From Lacrimispora sp. 210928-DFI.3.58 (GTDB taxonomy: Bacteria; Bacillota; Clostridia; Lachnospirales; Lachnospiraceae), in assembly GCF_020554865.1 (NCBI RefSeq), contig NZ_JAJCIC010000057.1, positions 1 to 15,390 on the forward strand: a stretch of DNA of 15,390 bases, written 5' to 3'. Both the position numbers and the translations under genes were made by a program. Under the pieces are notes generated by a model. It did not search any database, was not told the DNA's origin, and saw only the letters and a program-made list of their open reading frames with translations. Within the stretch, counting starts at the first letter, position 1; each line of letters opens with the position of its first letter. This document shows positions 7,365 to 15,390 of the stretch, piece after piece.

Positions 7365-8721
7365 ACTTAAAAAAATATATGGAAGAAAAACGTTGGCGGC
7401 TAACTTGTGGGGGACTATTTACGCTACCATGACCACCATTGGACCGGCGGTTCTGTCTGCGGTGCTGCTATTGGTGCTGAAGCTTTTGATGGATCAAGCG
7501 GGTCTCACGGTACTGGAAGAGAGGTTTTTTATCTCATCCACCACCCATGCCTTTATAATCGCTACATTGTGCGCCGTCCTTTTGGCAGCCCCCGTGTCGC
7601 GTTACATTTCCGACTGTATCTTTCTGGGCAGGGAGTCGGACATTTGCCCTTCTGCCTTCGGTGTGCTGACGTTATCCACTATCGTGTCCGGCATTGTTAT
7701 GTTCCTACTGTGTGTAGGCATGTATTATTCTCAGGACGGAGTGGCGATGTCCTTCCTGGTAAGCTATTATTTCCTGGGCGTGCTGGTGACGGATGTTTAC
7801 AGCATGATGACCTACGCCTCGGCGCTGAAGCATTACAAAGCGCTCACATTCAGTTTTCTGACGGGACTGCTGCTGGCGGTGGCTGTGTACTTTTTGTGTA
7901 CTAAGCAGTGGGATATCGATAAAGTGACCGCAGCCTGCATGGCTCTTGTCTGCTGCTATTTTTTGATCGTATTCGCATTGGTGTTTCAGTGTGTGAAAGC
8001 CTTTGGAGTGCCGCAGGGCCGATATTTTGCGTTCCTCTCCTATTTTCGCCGGTATCCAAAGCTGGCTGTCGGAGGCTTTGCTTACACACTGGGTATCTAT
8101 TGTCCTACCATCATTTACTGGTTTTTCTCCGGGATTGCGGAACAGGTCAGCGTTTTCCGCACAGCCCCGGCCTACGACTTCGCGCTGTTCCTGGCCGTTT
8201 TTGTAAATATGCCGTCACTGGTTATCTTTGTGGTAAAGGTGGAAACGTCTTTTTATGAGAAGTACACCCTGTATGTTTCCGCACTGAACAACGGCACCCA
8301 CGACCTGATCCGGAAGGAACGGGGCGTCATGGTCAGGGAGCTCCGCTATCAGCTCTTTTTTGTATATGAGATCCAGCTTATCATTACCGTGGTGTTGGCC
8401 TGTCTGGGCAGTGTGTTTCTCCCCTACCTGAATGCCAGCACCCATATGCTGCAAATGTTCGTAATTCTGAGCCTGGGGATATACACCGTGTTCTGTATGT
8501 ACTTTACCATTATCGTATTCTATTATTTTTCTGATTACGGTGGTGCGTGTATAAGCGCTCTTGTCTTCCTGACGGTGACAGTCCTTGGTGCAGCGGGGGC
8601 TGCCCTGATGAATGATTTTTATCCCCTGCCTCTGTTGTTGGGCGGTATTTGCGGCTGGATTGTTTCTTTCCTGTTGCTGCGCCGACGAATGGAGAAGCTC
8701 GATAGCTTTTTGATGTGCTGA
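7345..8721 (+). CDS. pelG: PelG-like membrane transporter
   Basis: A 458-residue, highly hydrophobic protein with about twelve predicted membrane segments. It begins MAGIGFELKKIYG, the characteristic start of PelG, a MATE/MOP-superfamily-like protein that works with PelF, PelD and PelE to move the growing polymer across the membrane. The ATG at 7345 is chosen over 7321 because GGAGG (7331-7335) stands 9 bases before it and because the protein start then matches the family. The overlap with pelF implies coupled translation. No damage is visible. It is the last gene of the cluster. Confidence 0.9.
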   Translation: MAGIGFELKKIYGRKTLAANLWGTIYATMTTIGPAVLSAVLLLVLKLLMDQAGLTVLEERFFISSTTHAFIIATLCAVLLAAPVSRYISDCIFLGRESDICPSAFGVLTLSTIVSGIVMFLLCVGMYYSQDGVAMSFLVSYYFLGVLVTDVYSMMTYASALKHYKALTFSFLTGLLLAVAVYFLCTKQWDIDKVTAACMALVCCYFLIVFALVFQCVKAFGVPQGRYFAFLSYFRRYPKLAVGGFAYTLGIYCPTIIYWFFSGIAEQVSVFRTAPAYDFALFLAVFVNMPSLVIFVVKVETSFYEKYTLYVSALNNGTHDLIRKERGVMVRELRYQLFFVYEIQLIITVVLACLGSVFLPYLNASTHMLQMFVILSLGIYTVFCMYFTIIVFYYFSDYGGACISALVFLTVTVLGAAGAALMNDFYPLPLLLGGICGWIVSFLLLRRRMEKLDSFLMC

Positions 8722-8739
8722 AACGGTAAGCGGTGCGGA

Positions 8740-8752
8740 TAGAATATAAGTT
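8740..8752 (+). promoter_or_regulatory. Possible promoter of the sensor operon
   Basis: TAGAAT (8740-8745) is followed by ATAAGTTGAA; the run AATATAAGTT (8743-8752) is identical to the one at 1073-1082 in front of the pel cluster. No convincing -35 is seen at 16-18 bases. The gap from the pelG stop is 63 bp, so cotranscription with pelG remains possible. Confidence 0.3.
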
Positions 8753-8784
8753 GAATAGAACGCTTTTGAAGGAAATTAGGTGTG

Positions 8785-10422
8785 ATGGGAAAACAAACAA
8801 TTTTAATCGTTGATGATTCAGAGATGAATCGTGATCTTCTGGTAGATATTCTGGAAGATCAATATGATCTGATAGAGGCTGAGAATGGGGTAAAAGCAAT
8901 CGAAATTCTTGCAGAGCAAAGAGAAGCGATATCTCTTGTGCTTTTGGATATTATGATGCCCGAGATGGATGGATTTGGAGTGCTCAGTCATATCTATCAA
9001 AATCATTGGAATGAATCATTTGCAGTGATTATGATTTCTGCTGATGATTCTCCGGCGAATATAAAACGTGCCTATGACCTGGGGGCGTTTGATTATATCA
9101 GCCGTCCATTTGACGCCGCGATTGTCCAGCGCCGGATTTCCAATACCATGTGCTTATATGTGCGTCAAAAACATCTGGAACAGCTGGTCATAGAGCAATT
9201 TTATGAGAATGAGAATAATAATAAACTGATGATTGCGATCTTATCTCATATTGTAGAGTTTCGTAATGGGGAAAGCGGCGCCCATGTACTGCATGTGAAT
9301 CAGATCACAGAGCTTTTGCTGAAGCAATTGATTCTGCATACGGACCGGTATTCTTTGTCCCAATCGGATATTGCTTTAATAAGCACGGCTTCCTCACTGC
9401 ATGATATCGGAAAGATTGCGATATCGGAAGAGATTTTGAATAAACCCGGACGCCTTACAGATGAAGAATTTGAAATCATAAAAACCCATACGGCAATCGG
9501 CGCTGACATGTTATTAAGCCTGCCGGCGGATCAGCAATCGGTTCCCCTTGTCAGGATGGCATTTGAAATCTGCCGGTGGCATCATGAACGATACGACGGT
9601 AAGGGGTATCCGGATGGATTAAAAGGAGATGACATTCCGATTGCGGCTCAGGCGGTTGCGCTTGCAGATGTGTATGATGCATTGACCAGTGAGCGATGTT
9701 ATAAGAAAGCTTATTCACATGAAGACGCCTTGAACATGATTTTAGACGGACAATGTGGTTCTTTCAATCCGATCCTGTTACAGTGCCTGCAGGAAATCAC
9801 GACGGTTCTGAAACGGGAACTGATAAAGAAAGTGTCGGGACAGACTATGATGCAGAGAACAGGTGAAGAAATAGATTATGGCAAAATATTTTCCGCCAAA
9901 AAGTATAACTTCCAGTCCCAGCAGCAGAAGACTTGGAAGCTATTATATACGGATTCGTTAACGGGTGTTTATAACCGCCGCTATTATGATGACTATATTC
10001 AGAATGCTGAAGATATCCAGGCGGCTGTTATGATAGATGTAGATAACTTTAAACATATTAATGATAACTATGGGCACGATGCAGGGGATATCGTGCTTCA
10101 CAGTATTGCCCAGACGATTTTATCCTGTGTACGAAAAACAGATGCTGTGATCCGTTATGGTGGCGATGAATTTGCCGTTATCTTTTATCAGATACCGGAA
10201 GAGGTGTTTGAGACAAAATTGGAAAGAATGAGATATTTAGTTGAGGATCTCCGTGTGAAGGAGTATCCGGAAATCCGTATGTCTATAAGCGTAGGCGGGG
10301 CATACGGAACAAAAAGAGCAAAGGAACTCTTTAAAATTGCAGACCGTATGATGTATCGATCGAAGCGTACGAAGAATCAGGTGAATATTTGTTTCTTGGA
10401 TAAGAAAGCAGAGAGCGTGTAA
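8785..10422 (+). CDS. Response regulator with HD-GYP and GGDEF domains (c-di-GMP turnover)
   Basis: 545 residues, three domains. REC (1-120): acidic pocket D10-D11, phosphoacceptor D55 in LLDIMMP, S85; the usual conserved lysine before PF is an arginine (R107). HD-GYP phosphodiesterase (about 145-345): H167, H206-D207 in HDIGK, H235, HHE at 266-268, GKGYP at 272-276 and DVYDALT at 295-301, so the metal site looks complete. GGDEF cyclase (about 385-545): DSLTGVYNRR, an intact GGDEF at 459-463 and an inhibitory site RKTD at 450-453. It may both make and break c-di-GMP, gated by phosphorylation. GTG at 8782 is an alternative start; GAAGGA (8768-8773) is the ribosome binding site. It is followed by its likely partners, an Hpt protein and a hybrid kinase, and gives the signal PelD would sense. 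Confidence 0.92.
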   Translation: MGKQTILIVDDSEMNRDLLVDILEDQYDLIEAENGVKAIEILAEQREAISLVLLDIMMPEMDGFGVLSHIYQNHWNESFAVIMISADDSPANIKRAYDLGAFDYISRPFDAAIVQRRISNTMCLYVRQKHLEQLVIEQFYENENNNKLMIAILSHIVEFRNGESGAHVLHVNQITELLLKQLILHTDRYSLSQSDIALISTASSLHDIGKIAISEEILNKPGRLTDEEFEIIKTHTAIGADMLLSLPADQQSVPLVRMAFEICRWHHERYDGKGYPDGLKGDDIPIAAQAVALADVYDALTSERCYKKAYSHEDALNMILDGQCGSFNPILLQCLQEITTVLKRELIKKVSGQTMMQRTGEEIDYGKIFSAKKYNFQSQQQKTWKLLYTDSLTGVYNRRYYDDYIQNAEDIQAAVMIDVDNFKHINDNYGHDAGDIVLHSIAQTILSCVRKTDAVIRYGGDEFAVIFYQIPEEVFETKLERMRYLVEDLRVKEYPEIRMSISVGGAYGTKRAKELFKIADRMMYRSKRTKNQVNICFLDKKAESV

Positions 10423-10440
10423 AGAGGAAGAGAAAGCATT

Positions 10441-10803
10441 ATGAATTTAAAAGAATGTTACATAAGTTTTGGCGGTGACTATGATGAGGTGTTGGGCAGA
10501 TTGAGACGGGAACAGACTGTCCGGAAGTTCGCATACAAGTTTCTGGATGATAAAAGTTTCCTCCAGTTTGAGGCTTCTATGGAAAACAAAGAGTATGAGG
10601 AGGCGCTCAGGGCTGTTCATACACTCAAAGGAATTTGCCAGAATCTGTCGTTTACCAGGCTGTATGAAAGCAGCAGCCTCGTGACAAGTGCGTTGAAAGA
10701 GAATGATCATGATAAAGCGGTGGAGTTGATGCCGCGGTTATCAGAGGATTATCATCAGATTATTCATTCTGTTGAAGAATACAGGAACGCTAAGGAGGAA
10801 TAG
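10441..10803 (+). CDS. Stand-alone Hpt phosphotransfer protein
   Basis: A 120-residue all-helical protein with the Hpt signature AVHTLKG; H60 is the phosphoacceptor. Hpt proteins pass a phosphoryl group from the receiver domain of a hybrid kinase to that of a response regulator. Here the hybrid kinase downstream has receivers but no Hpt of its own, and the regulator upstream has a free receiver, so this gene supplies the missing step. It starts 18 bp after the regulator gene, and its last codons contain the GGAGG (10794-10798) that serves the kinase gene, so the three genes form a tight operon. Confidence 0.9.
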   Translation: MNLKECYISFGGDYDEVLGRLRREQTVRKFAYKFLDDKSFLQFEASMENKEYEEALRAVHTLKGICQNLSFTRLYESSSLVTSALKENDHDKAVELMPRLSEDYHQIIHSVEEYRNAKEE

Positions 10804-10808
10804 CGGCG

Positions 10809-13367
10809 ATGAAGAACAGGAAAAAACGGGATCCCGCAATGCAATTCTTAATCTTCAGCTTCATAGGAGTTCTGCTTTTTAGTATTGTTGTTTTCAGTGT
10901 GTTGGGAATTTATATGAGCCGAAAGAGTGAAAAGGCGATTTCTGAGATTGGAGAAATCTATATGTCAGGAATGAACCAGCAAATGTCCGGACACTTTGAT
11001 ACGGTAATCGGACTGCGATTTGATCAGGTCCAAGGTATTATTTCTGTTGTTCCAACAGATAACACGAACAGAGAGCAGCTGTATGAGGAGCTGATTTACA
11101 GGGCGAAGGTCAGAGGGTTTGACTATTTAGCGCTTTGCTCCGAGGAGGGGGGCTTTGAAACTCTTTATGGAGAATCCATACAGCCCAGCAATCCAGGCCC
11201 TTTTGTGGAAGCGCTGGTACAGGGGGAACAAAGAGTTGCCGTCGGGGTTGATTCGACCGGAAAAGAAGTGGTATTGTTTGGTGTTGACGCGTCTTATCCT
11301 ATGCGGAATGGAAGTAAGTGCACCGGTCTGGTAGCTGCCGTACCACTGGAGTACATTACGGATTTTCTGGCGCTGCAGGATGAAAACCAGCTGATGTATT
11401 ATCATATCATCCGGCCGGACGGCAGTATTGTTATACAAAATAAAAATATGGAGCTGGCAGGATTTTTTGAACAGTTGCAGGAGTACCTTCAGTCCGAATC
11501 AGGAAACTCTTCAGAAGGGACGTTGATCGAGGAGTTTGGCAATGCGTTAAAGAATCATAAAGAGTTTTCCGGAACACTGGAAGTAGATGGTGAGAAACGG
11601 CAGATTTGTGGAATCTCATTACCTTATTCGGAATGGTATCTGGTGGCAGTAATGCCCTATAGTGCTTTGGATGATACCATAAATCATCTGAGCAATCAGC
11701 GTATGATTCTGACATTATTATCCTGTGCTTCTATATTGGCTATACTGACATTGATCTTTAGCCGGTATTTTTCCATAACCCGTTCCCAGGTGCTTGAGTT
11801 AGAGGACGCCCGCCAAAAAGCGGTTGAATCAAGTAAAGCAAAGAGCGAATTTTTGGCAAATATGAGCCATGATATCCGTACGCCGATGAATGCAATTGTG
11901 GGTATGACTGCGATTGCCACAGCCCACATAGATGACCAGAAACAGGTACAGAATTGTCTTAGAAAAATTACATTATCAAGTAAACATCTATTAGGGCTGA
12001 TCAACGATGTTTTGGATATGTCTAAAATTGAAAGTGGGAAATTAACTTTAACAACAGAACAAATTTCATTAAAGGAAGTTGTTGAAGGAGTTGTTAATAT
12101 TATGCAGCCACAGGTTAAGGCAAAAAGGCAAACCTTTGACATACATGTCGAAAATATCTTAACAGAAAATATATGGTGTGACAGTGTACGCTTGAATCAG
12201 GTTTTGCTAAATCTTTTATCGAATGCAACGAAGTATACACCGGAGGGGGGCTCGATACAACTATCCCTCTCTGAAGAAAAATCTCCGAAAGGAGAAAACT
12301 ATATCCGAATCCATATCAAGGTCAAGGATAATGGAATTGGTATGTCGCCAGATTTTCTGAAAAGAATATATGAATCCTATAGTCGTGCTGATGGAGTCAG
12401 GGTTAGTAAAACGCAAGGCACTGGTTTGGGAATGGCGATTACAAAGTATATTGTGGACGCAATGGAAGGATCCATTAATATAAAAAGTGAAATTGATAAA
12501 GGTACCGAGGTTTCTCTTACATTTGATTTTGAAAAAGCGGTTGCACTGGAAATGGACATGGTTCTTCCTTCCTGGAATATGTTGGTAGTTGATGATGATG
12601 AATTACTCTGCAGGACAGCGATAGACACGCTGAAAACCATCGGCATCAATGCCGACTGGGTATTGAGTGGAGAAAAGGCGATAGAACTGGTTACCCAACA
12701 TCACCAAAAGAGAGATGATTATCAAATTATTCTATTGGATTGGAAACTACCTGGTATGAATGGGATTCAAGTTGCAAAAGAAATCCGGCGTAATTTGGGA
12801 GATGAAATGCCGATTTTGCTGATTTCTGCATATGACTGCAGTGAATTTGAAGAGGAGGCCCGTGAAGCAGGTATTAATGGTTTTATTTCCAAGCCCCTTT
12901 TTAAATCCACGCTGTATCATGCTTTGTGTCAGTATATGGACACTCAAACAGAAAATGACCAGACATTGAATTCTAATATCGATCTATCTGGACGCCGTAT
13001 CCTGCTTGCTGAGGACAATGAGCTTAATTGGGAGGTCGCAAGTGAATTGTTGTCTGACCTGGGTGTAGAGTTGGATTGGGCAGAGGATGGCCAGATATGT
13101 CTGGATAAGTTCCAAAAATCATCAGCGGGACATTACGATGCCATTCTTATGGATATACGGATGCCGCATATGACAGGGTATGAGGCTACAAAGGCAATTC
13201 GAGGAATAAATCACCCAGATGCTTTATCTATCCCAATCATTGCTATGAGTGCAGATGCTTTTTCTGATGACATACAGCATTGCCTGGAGTGCGGTATGAA
13301 TGCCCATATAGCAAAGCCGATCGATGTTATAGAATTGACTCGCTTATTAAAAAGATATTTAATATAA
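10809..13367 (+). CDS. Hybrid sensor histidine kinase with two receiver domains
   Basis: 852 residues. Membrane segments at about 11-36 and 300-322 enclose an extracellular sensing region (about 37-298) of the size and look of a Cache-type domain. HisKA follows with SHDIRTPMNAI (H354), then HATPase_c with the N box LLNLLSNATKY (about 465), DNGIGM (about 507) and GTGLGMA (about 537). Receiver 1 (about 592-710) has VVDDDE, D644 in LLDWKLP and a KP motif. Receiver 2 (about 730-850) has LAEDNE, D782 in LMDIRMP and a KP motif. No Hpt domain is present; the 120-residue Hpt protein encoded just upstream is its likely partner. It would sense an outside ligand (unknown) and drive phosphorylation of the HD-GYP/GGDEF regulator. 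All catalytic motifs are intact. Confidence 0.93.
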   Translation: MKNRKKRDPAMQFLIFSFIGVLLFSIVVFSVLGIYMSRKSEKAISEIGEIYMSGMNQQMSGHFDTVIGLRFDQVQGIISVVPTDNTNREQLYEELIYRAKVRGFDYLALCSEEGGFETLYGESIQPSNPGPFVEALVQGEQRVAVGVDSTGKEVVLFGVDASYPMRNGSKCTGLVAAVPLEYITDFLALQDENQLMYYHIIRPDGSIVIQNKNMELAGFFEQLQEYLQSESGNSSEGTLIEEFGNALKNHKEFSGTLEVDGEKRQICGISLPYSEWYLVAVMPYSALDDTINHLSNQRMILTLLSCASILAILTLIFSRYFSITRSQVLELEDARQKAVESSKAKSEFLANMSHDIRTPMNAIVGMTAIATAHIDDQKQVQNCLRKITLSSKHLLGLINDVLDMSKIESGKLTLTTEQISLKEVVEGVVNIMQPQVKAKRQTFDIHVENILTENIWCDSVRLNQVLLNLLSNATKYTPEGGSIQLSLSEEKSPKGENYIRIHIKVKDNGIGMSPDFLKRIYESYSRADGVRVSKTQGTGLGMAITKYIVDAMEGSINIKSEIDKGTEVSLTFDFEKAVALEMDMVLPSWNMLVVDDDELLCRTAIDTLKTIGINADWVLSGEKAIELVTQHHQKRDDYQIILLDWKLPGMNGIQVAKEIRRNLGDEMPILLISAYDCSEFEEEAREAGINGFISKPLFKSTLYHALCQYMDTQTENDQTLNSNIDLSGRRILLAEDNELNWEVASELLSDLGVELDWAEDGQICLDKFQKSSAGHYDAILMDIRMPHMTGYEATKAIRGINHPDALSIPIIAMSADAFSDDIQHCLECGMNAHIAKPIDVIELTRLLKRYLI

Positions 13368-13613
13368 TGGCAGATATGGTATAACAAAAAATGCAAAATT
13401 ATTGTTATTGTAAGATAACCATTTAGGGGAAGTTGGGAATTAAGAGGGGCCTGTAGACTGAATTGTTTGCAGGTCTTTTCTTACTTTAGCCGCCTTTTAT
13501 TCAGCGGCCTATCCACAGGATACCGAAGGCATGGTTTTGCAGAGTATATGGAGCAGGTACAAAGTGCTGCTTCATATGATACCGGAATCACATCGGAATA
13601 CGGACACTCCCTT
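13368..13613. other. Intergenic region between kinase and recombinase remnant
   Basis: After the kinase stop this stretch holds the terminator at 13448-13482 and a second small inverted repeat at 13489-13508. I see no convincing gene here; open frames over 13467-13800 change abruptly and look like the decayed 5' end of the recombinase. The left limit of the mobile element was not located. Confidence 0.5.
13448..13482 (+). terminator. Intrinsic terminator of the sensor operon
   Basis: An 11-bp stem (13448-13458 with 13465-13475, three G-T wobbles, loop TGAATT) is followed by TTTTCTT. It lies about 80 bp after the kinase stop codon. A further small hairpin (GCCGC 13489-13493 with GCGGC 13504-13508) follows and has no T-run. 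Confidence 0.6.
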
Positions 13614-15280
13614 TTGGCTTTATTTACCTGCAGGTATCATACAAAAAATGGGGGTTCCTCGTGGTCGCCCGAATGGTGTAACCACCGCAGTTTGGATGAA
13701 AATATCCTTGACAAATCTCATCTCAAAAGGCGATTCTCAAGAAATACGCAAAAGAACAAGGTTTCCGCAATATACAGTTTTTCGTGGACGATGGTTACTC
13801 CGGTGCGAACTTCAACAGACCCGATTGGAACCGCATGATCGAACTGGTAAAGGACGACAAGATTGGCGTTATTATTGCCAAGGATATGAGCCGTATCGGC
13901 AGAAATTATCTGGAAGTCGGTCTTTATACAGAAATGCTTTTCCCCGAACACGATGTCCGTTTCATCGCTGTGAACAGCGGTGTGGACAGCGCCAATCAGC
14001 AGGACAACGATTTTACTCCGTTCTTGAACATCATCAACGAGTTCTATGTCAAGGACAGCAGTAAAAAGGTCAAAGCGGTTATGAAGCAGAAAGGCGAATC
14101 CGGTGAGTATCTGACCACCAACCCGCCCTACGGCTACATGAAAGACCCCGACAATCCAAAGAGACATTGGATTGTGGACGATGAAGCCGCAGCCGTTGTC
14201 CGTCAGATCTTCGCTTGGTGCATGGAGGGCTTCGGTCCCTCGCAGATCACCAGGAAGCTGAAGGAAGCAAAGGTGGATTGTCCCACGGTTCATTGGATGA
14301 AAATGGGACGAAACGCTCCCGCAAAGACACCCGATAATCCTTACGATTGGGCACCACGCACCATTACTGGCATACTGGAAAAGCAGGAATACCTTGGTCA
14401 CATGGTCAACTTCAAGACACGCAAGCAGTCGTACAAGAGCAAAAAGAAACTCGAAAACCCTCCCGATCAATGGAAGATTTTCGAGAATATCCATGAAGCC
14501 ATTATTGACGAAGAAACCTTCGCTCGTGTGCAGGAGCTTCGCAAGAACAAACGCAGACCCGCCAGAACAGGCAAAACCAATATGTTCTCCGGTCTCGTCC
14601 GCTGTGCCGATTGTGGTGAGAAATTGTACTACTGCACCAGCAACAGTTTTGAAACCAGACAAGACCACTTCGTATGCTCTACTTCCCGCAAAAAGGGCAA
14701 GGAGGTCTGTGACACTCACTTCATCCGTGCCGTGGTACTGGAAGAAGGTACACTCCAACACATGAGGTTGGTAATCCAATGTGTTGCCGATTATGAGGAT
14801 GCGTTCCGCAGAGCATTGGGTGCAAAGCGAAGTGAGGAAGCAAAGAAAGAGCTTTCTGCCAAGAAGCGAACCTTGCAGAAATCCGAAAATCGTTTGGCTG
14901 AACTGGACAGGTTGTTCAAGCGTATTTACGAGGATAGAGTCAACGGAAAACTGTCCGAAGCTCGTTTCCAGATGTTGTCTGATGATTATGAGCAGGAGCA
15001 GGCAGACCTGAGAACCAAGATTGAAATGCTTGAAAACGAAATACAGAATCAAGAAGATCAAGCGGAGAATGTTGATAGGTTTATCCGACAGGCGAAGAAG
15101 TACCTGTATCTGGAGAAGCTGACACCTACCATTTTGAACGATATGGTTAACGCCGTATATGTTCATGCACCAGACAAGTCCAGCGGACACCGAGTGCAGG
15201 ATGTGTCAATCAGCTACAACTATATCGGCATACTCCCCGCCAATTTACTCTATGACGTTATGAACGGAAAAGCGGCATGA
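13614..15280 (+). pseudogene. Large serine recombinase with broken N-terminus
   Basis: The long open part, from GTG 13784 (498 codons), starts in the middle of the catalytic domain at VDDGYSG and carries DMSRIGRN (about 34-41), a recombinase domain with NPPYGY (about 111-160), a zinc ribbon (CADCGEKLYYC then a second cysteine pair), a coiled coil and a C-terminal tail. This is a TnpX-type recombinase that excises and inserts clostridial mobile elements. The first approximately 60 residues are missing from this frame: ISSQKAILKKYAKEQGF continues upstream to a TGA at 13709, and DENILDKS is read in another frame at 13695-13718. A degraded match to the ALYCRLS catalytic motif is suggested at 13614-13637 (LALFTCRY). 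The catalytic serine is not readable in any one frame, so the product should be inactive. Confidence 0.8.
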
Positions 15281-15293
15281 TTACTCATGCCGC
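15272..15293 (+). repeat. Hairpin overlapping the recombinase stop codon
   Basis: GCGGCATGA (15272-15280) pairs with TCATGCCGC (15285-15293) around loop TTAC, a perfect 9-bp stem that includes the TGA stop. No T-run follows directly, so it may protect mRNA 3' ends or act as a weak terminator. Confidence 0.55.
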
Positions 15294-15365
15294 CTTCCCG
15301 AAAACATTATTATACTGTTTTATTGGAGCGCCCCGAAAGGTGCGACACTTACACCGGCGCAGACG

Positions 15366-15390
15366 ATAGCCGCCGAGGCGGTAAAACGAA
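15366..15390 (+). repeat. Right copy of the flanking motif, cut by the window edge
   Basis: ATAGCCGCC, a GAGGCGG spacer and AAAACGAA, matching 1010-1033 near the pel leader. Within it CCGCC and GGCGG form a tight hairpin. Positions 15294-15365 hold no gene I can support. Confidence 0.45.

Noticed and set aside
13718..15190. A 490-codon open frame on the - strand opposite the large recombinase
   Set aside because: It lacks family motifs and mirrors the well-supported recombinase frame, whose zinc ribbon and recombinase domain are clear; it is an antisense shadow.

Overview
The window looks like part of a Firmicutes chromosome, most likely a gut clostridium of the Lachnospiraceae type (inference). 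The signs are strong GGAGG-type ribosome binding sites, a Gram-positive-style pel polysaccharide locus in the order epimerase-pelD-pelE-DUF2194-pelF-pelG, and flanking serine recombinases of the clostridial mobile-element kind. Every convincing gene lies on the + strand.

Layout. Positions 1-90 hold two strong inverted repeats. Positions 122-736 encode a small serine recombinase of the DNA-invertase/resolvase class. Just downstream, 752-918 has the structure of an invertible switch: two 26-bp hix-like sites in inverted orientation, sharing the core dinucleotide GT, flank about 115 bp that carries a TTGTGA-17-TATAAT promoter. In this sequence the promoter points left, away from the pel genes, so the switch is read as OFF. 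A leader with pseudoknot-forming potential follows. The pel cluster then runs from 1106 to 8721: epimerase, PelD (degenerate-GGDEF c-di-GMP receptor), PelE, a DUF2194 deacetylase-like protein, PelF glycosyltransferase and PelG transporter.

Positions 8785-13367 form a second operon of three genes: a REC-HD-GYP-GGDEF response regulator, a free-standing Hpt protein and a large hybrid sensor kinase. They read as one phosphorelay that sets c-di-GMP level. PelD keeps the inhibitory-site motif RxxD that binds c-di-GMP, so the simplest model is that the kinase operon supplies the signal and PelD senses it, while DNA inversion decides whether the pel genes are transcribed at all. From 13614 to the right end lies a large serine recombinase whose N-terminus is broken, then intergenic DNA with a short motif that also occurs upstream of the pel genes.

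Two further oddities would alter Pel output. An 11-bp tandem duplication directly after the well-placed ATG of pelD throws the ORF out of frame. pelF is split into two frames that meet at an ATGA stop/start overlap. The locus is therefore either decaying, phase-varying at several levels, or affected by sequence error; reads from other strains would tell these apart.
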